A program made the translations under genes and the position numbers. From Planctomycetota bacterium (GTDB lineage: Bacteria; Planctomycetota; Phycisphaerae; UBA1845), in assembly GCA_022566435.1 (NCBI GenBank), contig JADFIX010000050.1, positions 1 to 9,197 of the forward strand: a DNA stretch of 9,197 nt. Reading direction: 5' to 3'. Of this stretch, positions 6,985-9,197 are shown one piece after another (the stretch's first letter is position 1; each line of letters starts with the position of its first letter). The notes beneath the pieces are model-generated. The model searched no databases and was not told the DNA's origin. It saw only the letters and a list, made by a program, of their open reading frames with translations.

Positions 6985-7971
6985 CTATGCATGGTGCCCA
7001 TCGGCACACCCGACGACCGGGACGCCGGCATGACTTTCGGGATGCGTCGTTTTTCCCAGTAGACCGCTGACTTGTCCCCTTGCCTCGCGGAGCAGTGCCT
7101 GTGCGGCATCCAACCCGACACCGTGGGCGTGCATGACGAGCGCCGGCTTGACGTGCCATTTCGATGCTTGCAGGAGTTCTCTTGCCGCATCGTTTGACAA
7201 ATTCGTGACGCACCTTACGATTCGCACGGCGCGATCGATCAATTTCCGGTTCACACCGGCGTCGACGTCGACCATCAAATTGCCATAGACCTTGCCGAGT
7301 CGGACCATGGAAATGGTGGTGACCATGTTGAGGACCATTTTGGTGGCGGTGCCGGCCTTCATCCGCGTGCTCCCGGTGACGACTTCCGGTCCGGTGATGA
7401 CACGAATGGATACGTCGGCTTCGTCCGGCACCTGTGCCGCGGGGACGCACGCCAGGAAGACCGTCTTGGCGCTTTGTTTCCGTGCTTCTCGAACAGCCCC
7501 ATGTACGAACGGCGTGGTTCCGCCGGTGGTGATCGCAAACACGACGTCGCGCGGTCCGACATTCATCTCGCGGATGGCGTTGCCGCCGTCGTCCGAATGG
7601 TCTTCTGCGCCCTCGACGCTACGAGTGAGCGCCGCGTCTGATCCGGCGATGATCCCCTGGACCATTTCAGGATCGGTGAGAAATGTAGGTGGGCACTCGG
7701 CGGCATCCATCACGCCCAGTCGTCCGCTCGTGCCGGCGCCGACATAGATAAGCCGCCCATTGGCCTGAAACGCCGCGACAATCATGTCCACCGCGCGACA
7801 GATGTCTTTTTTCGCTGCGGCCACCGCCGCGGCCACCTTTACGTCTTCCGAATTGATCAAATCGAAGGCTGCCTGGGTGGTGAGGGTATCGAGATGGTGC
7901 GACCGGGGGTTGCGGTGTTCGGTGACGAGATGGCTGCGATCGTCCATGATCGTAATCAATCCGTTTCGCAT
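6985..7971 (-). CDS. murQ: N-acetylmuramic acid 6-phosphate etherase MurQ
   Basis: MurQ splits MurNAc-6-phosphate into GlcNAc-6-phosphate and D-lactate, the committed step of MurNAc recovery in the cytoplasm. The product has 328 residues from the ATG at 7971, or 320 from the ATG at 7947. Family N-termini and the MDDRSHLVTEHRNP block favour 7947. Neither start has a strong Shine-Dalgarno site. The SIS domain shows GAGTSGRLGVMDAAECPPTF (residues 78-97, E92), VEGAED (E123) and TGPEVVTGSTRMKAGTATKM (193-212). E92 and E123 correspond to E. coli E83 and E114, with the same spacing of 31. The loop that is SGRTP in many homologues reads TGGTTPF here, and the last residues are a short His-rich tail. 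murQ heads a probable operon with the downstream glycoside hydrolase and ROK kinase. No MurP-type PTS gene, MurR regulator or AnmK is present in the window. Confidence 0.95.
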   Translation of the reverse strand: MRNGLITIMDDRSHLVTEHRNPRSHHLDTLTTQAAFDLINSEDVKVAAAVAAAKKDICRAVDMIVAAFQANGRLIYVGAGTSGRLGVMDAAECPPTFLTDPEMVQGIIAGSDAALTRSVEGAEDHSDDGGNAIREMNVGPRDVVFAITTGGTTPFVHGAVREARKQSAKTVFLACVPAAQVPDEADVSIRVITGPEVVTGSTRMKAGTATKMVLNMVTTISMVRLGKVYGNLMVDVDAGVNRKLIDRAVRIVRCVTNLSNDAARELLQASKWHVKPALVMHAHGVGLDAAQALLREARGQVSGLLGKTTHPESHAGVPVVGCADGHHA

Positions 7972-8201
7972 CGGCAGACCGACCGGACTTACCGACAGTC
8001 GCTACATTCGGCCACCGCAATCGTAGGCGATTATAACGACGCTTTCGTTTGAGAAAAGCGGCTGGCACGGGACGGAATCGCGAACCACCGTTTTTCTTTG
8101 CATCATTCGGAGGTCATGCAGGGCACGTTTGGCAAAGAGACTCGTCGGCGAGATGAATGTCTTGCACGGTCGCAGCGGCGAAACCCGGGATAGAGGCCGA
8201 A
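7972..8201. other. Intergenic region upstream of murQ
   Basis: These 230 bp separate the HD-GYP stop codon from the longer murQ start. The murQ-proximal half contains a probable minus-strand promoter, described separately. The rest has no convincing ORF, no strong GC stem followed by T-run, and no recognised riboswitch. Confidence 0.5.
8030..8057 (-). promoter_or_regulatory. Probable sigma-70-type promoter for the murQ operon
   Basis: On the minus strand a perfect TATAAT is at 8035-8030, with a weak -35 (TTTTCT, 8057-8052) 16 bp upstream. Transcription would start near 8023, leaving a leader of about 50-75 nt before murQ, depending on its start. A perfect -10 is uncommon in this GC-rich window. 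No clear operator flanks it. Confidence 0.4.
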
Positions 8202-9197
8202 CTACCTTCGGGCTTGAGCCGTGGATTGGCTGAATTCGTTCGCCAACCGACCTCCGGAGGGGACCTGGAGTTCGCGGACGGTTTCGTCGATGCGATTTTC
8301 CCAATCCGAGCGAAACGTGTTCAGGCATTGGCGATGTGCGGTGACCGCCCGCGGATCGAATTGCTTTCCCGCGAGTCGATGCAGTTCTTCTACGACCTCG
8401 TCGATAGCGCGACGCCTGCGGTAGGCGCGGTCCGTCGTCATGGCATCGAATGCGTCGGCGACAAGGAGGATCCTTGCGCCAATGGGGATTTTTGTGCCCT
8501 TAAGCCCGGACGGTAAGCCGCTACCATCGAAATGCTCGCGCTGGTGACGAATGATTTGCTGTTCCGACTCCAGAATGCGCAGATGATCGACGATCCTCGT
8601 GCCGATGAGCGGCACTTGGCCGAGTACCATTCGTTCGACGTCGGTCAGAGGTTCGCGTTTGTTTAGAATGCGGTCCGGCACGCCGACTTTGCCTATGTCG
8701 TGCAACAGCGCGGCGTTGCATACGCTTTTGATCGTGGCTTGCGAGCAGCCCATTTGTTCGGCCAACTGCTGGGCGTAGTACGCGACGTTGATCGAGTGTC
8801 GTGCGGTGTACGGGTCCTTTTCGTCTAGCGTTTGGAGAAGCGCGGCGACGCTTTGCATGTAGACGTCCTTCGCGCGTACGCTTAGCGCCGTCAGCCTTCT
8901 GCGCAGCCAGTCGATTTCATCGGATTGGATGGTGGCGGTGACATCCGCCATTTCGTCGAGTTCGTAGCTGCACGAAACCTGATCGCGTCCTTGATGTTTT
9001 GCGGAATAGAGCGCTCGATCCGCAAGGTCGACCAAATCGGCGGATGAAATGACGCGCGGATCGTCAATGCTCGATTCCTCTGCATACACTGGAAGTTCCG
9101 CTGTAAGCCGTTTGAAGCGAGATTCAAATCCTTCGATATCGCCTTTGCCGTCCCACCAGTCGGGTTTGTCGATTTTCATTTGCTCGACAACGGCTTC
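8202..9197 (-). CDS. HD-GYP domain protein with a preceding GGDEF C-terminal remnant (5' end outside the window)
   Basis: Coding continues past an internal ATG at 9179 to the window edge (EAVVEQM), so the true start lies outside. Numbering below is from that Met. Residues about 45-68 (SADLVDLADRALYSAKHQGR) match the end of a GGDEF domain. A coiled linker (about 80-110) leads to the HD-GYP domain (about 112-285): YTARHS with H128, LLHDIGKVGVPDRIL with H160-D161, VADAFDAMTTDRAYR with D242, and GKQFDP. HD-GYP enzymes hydrolyse c-di-GMP at a two- or three-metal site. Here the His after HDIGK is Q188 (LGQVPLIG), the usual HH before E..DG is Q213-R214 (RHQREHFDG), and GYP is GLP. The HD pair survives but several ligands do not, so activity is uncertain. 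It may act as a c-di-GMP sensor or output protein. It is upstream of murQ on the same strand, 230 bp away, and is probably a separate transcript. Confidence 0.92.
   Translation of the reverse strand, partial: EAVVEQMKIDKPDWWDGKGDIEGFESRFKRLTAELPVYAEESSIDDPRVISSADLVDLADRALYSAKHQGRDQVSCSYELDEMADVTATIQSDEIDWLRRRLTALSVRAKDVYMQSVAALLQTLDEKDPYTARHSINVAYYAQQLAEQMGCSQATIKSVCNAALLHDIGKVGVPDRILNKREPLTDVERMVLGQVPLIGTRIVDHLRILESEQQIIRHQREHFDGSGLPSGLKGTKIPIGARILLVADAFDAMTTDRAYRRRRAIDEVVEELHRLAGKQFDPRAVTAHRQCLNTFRSDWENRIDETVRELQVPSGGRLANEFSQSTAQARR

Noticed and set aside
6969..7190. N-terminal extension of the glycoside hydrolase frame into murQ
   Set aside because: It overlaps murQ out of frame, lacks a signal peptide, is Cys/Arg/Ser-rich, and a proper ribosome site and lipoprotein signal begin at 6968.
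8063..8080. Sigma-54 promoter candidate (TGGCACG)
   Set aside because: The plus-strand -24-like element has no TTGC at the required spacing and would drive transcription away from murQ. A similar TGGCACC near 4734 also has the wrong spacing.

Overview
The window looks like a chromosomal segment from a GC-rich, free-living bacterium, most likely a planctomycete. That assignment is an inference. It rests on the style of the proteins (a YkgJ-type cysteine-cluster protein, a PilZ-like/HEAT protein, a secreted imidazolonepropionase-like amidohydrolase, a divergent ROK kinase) and on a palindromic ATGGCAC-rich intergenic repeat. No 16S gene, tRNA or other marker gene is present to confirm it. I see no phage, integrase, transposase, CRISPR array or defence system.

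Left part (1-1398): a plus-strand secreted amidohydrolase gene that is broken. It keeps its signal peptide and recognisable metal ligands, but it has lost an internal block near 930-946 and carries an extra base at about 1030, so it reads in three pieces. It converges on a two-gene minus-strand unit (3814 down to 1399). That unit encodes a protein with a degenerate PilZ-like domain plus HEAT repeats, followed by a membrane-anchored S41 C-terminal processing peptidase with an intact Ser-Lys dyad.

Middle (3815-4755): a 275-bp divergent intergenic region with clustered CTAG tetranucleotides and a perfect 13-bp palindrome, then a plus-strand YkgJ-family gene starting at a GTG. The 228-bp gap between this gene and the next, convergent gene is almost filled by a nested foldback (4542-4750) whose arms share the motif GGTGCCATG/CATGGCACC.

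Right part (4756-9197), all minus strand: a 5'-truncated GGDEF-remnant/HD-GYP protein, then a probable promoter, then murQ, a DigH/GHL10-type glycoside hydrolase with a likely lipoprotein signal, and a ROK sugar kinase. The last three are spaced 16 and 29 bp apart and look like one operon. MurQ removes the lactyl ether from MurNAc-6-phosphate, the DigH family cuts peptidoglycan glycan strands stripped of peptides, and a ROK kinase could phosphorylate the released amino sugar. The operon therefore reads as a compact peptidoglycan-sugar salvage module without a visible PTS transporter or AnmK. This is the most coherent functional unit in the window. The HD-GYP protein beside it lacks several canonical metal ligands.
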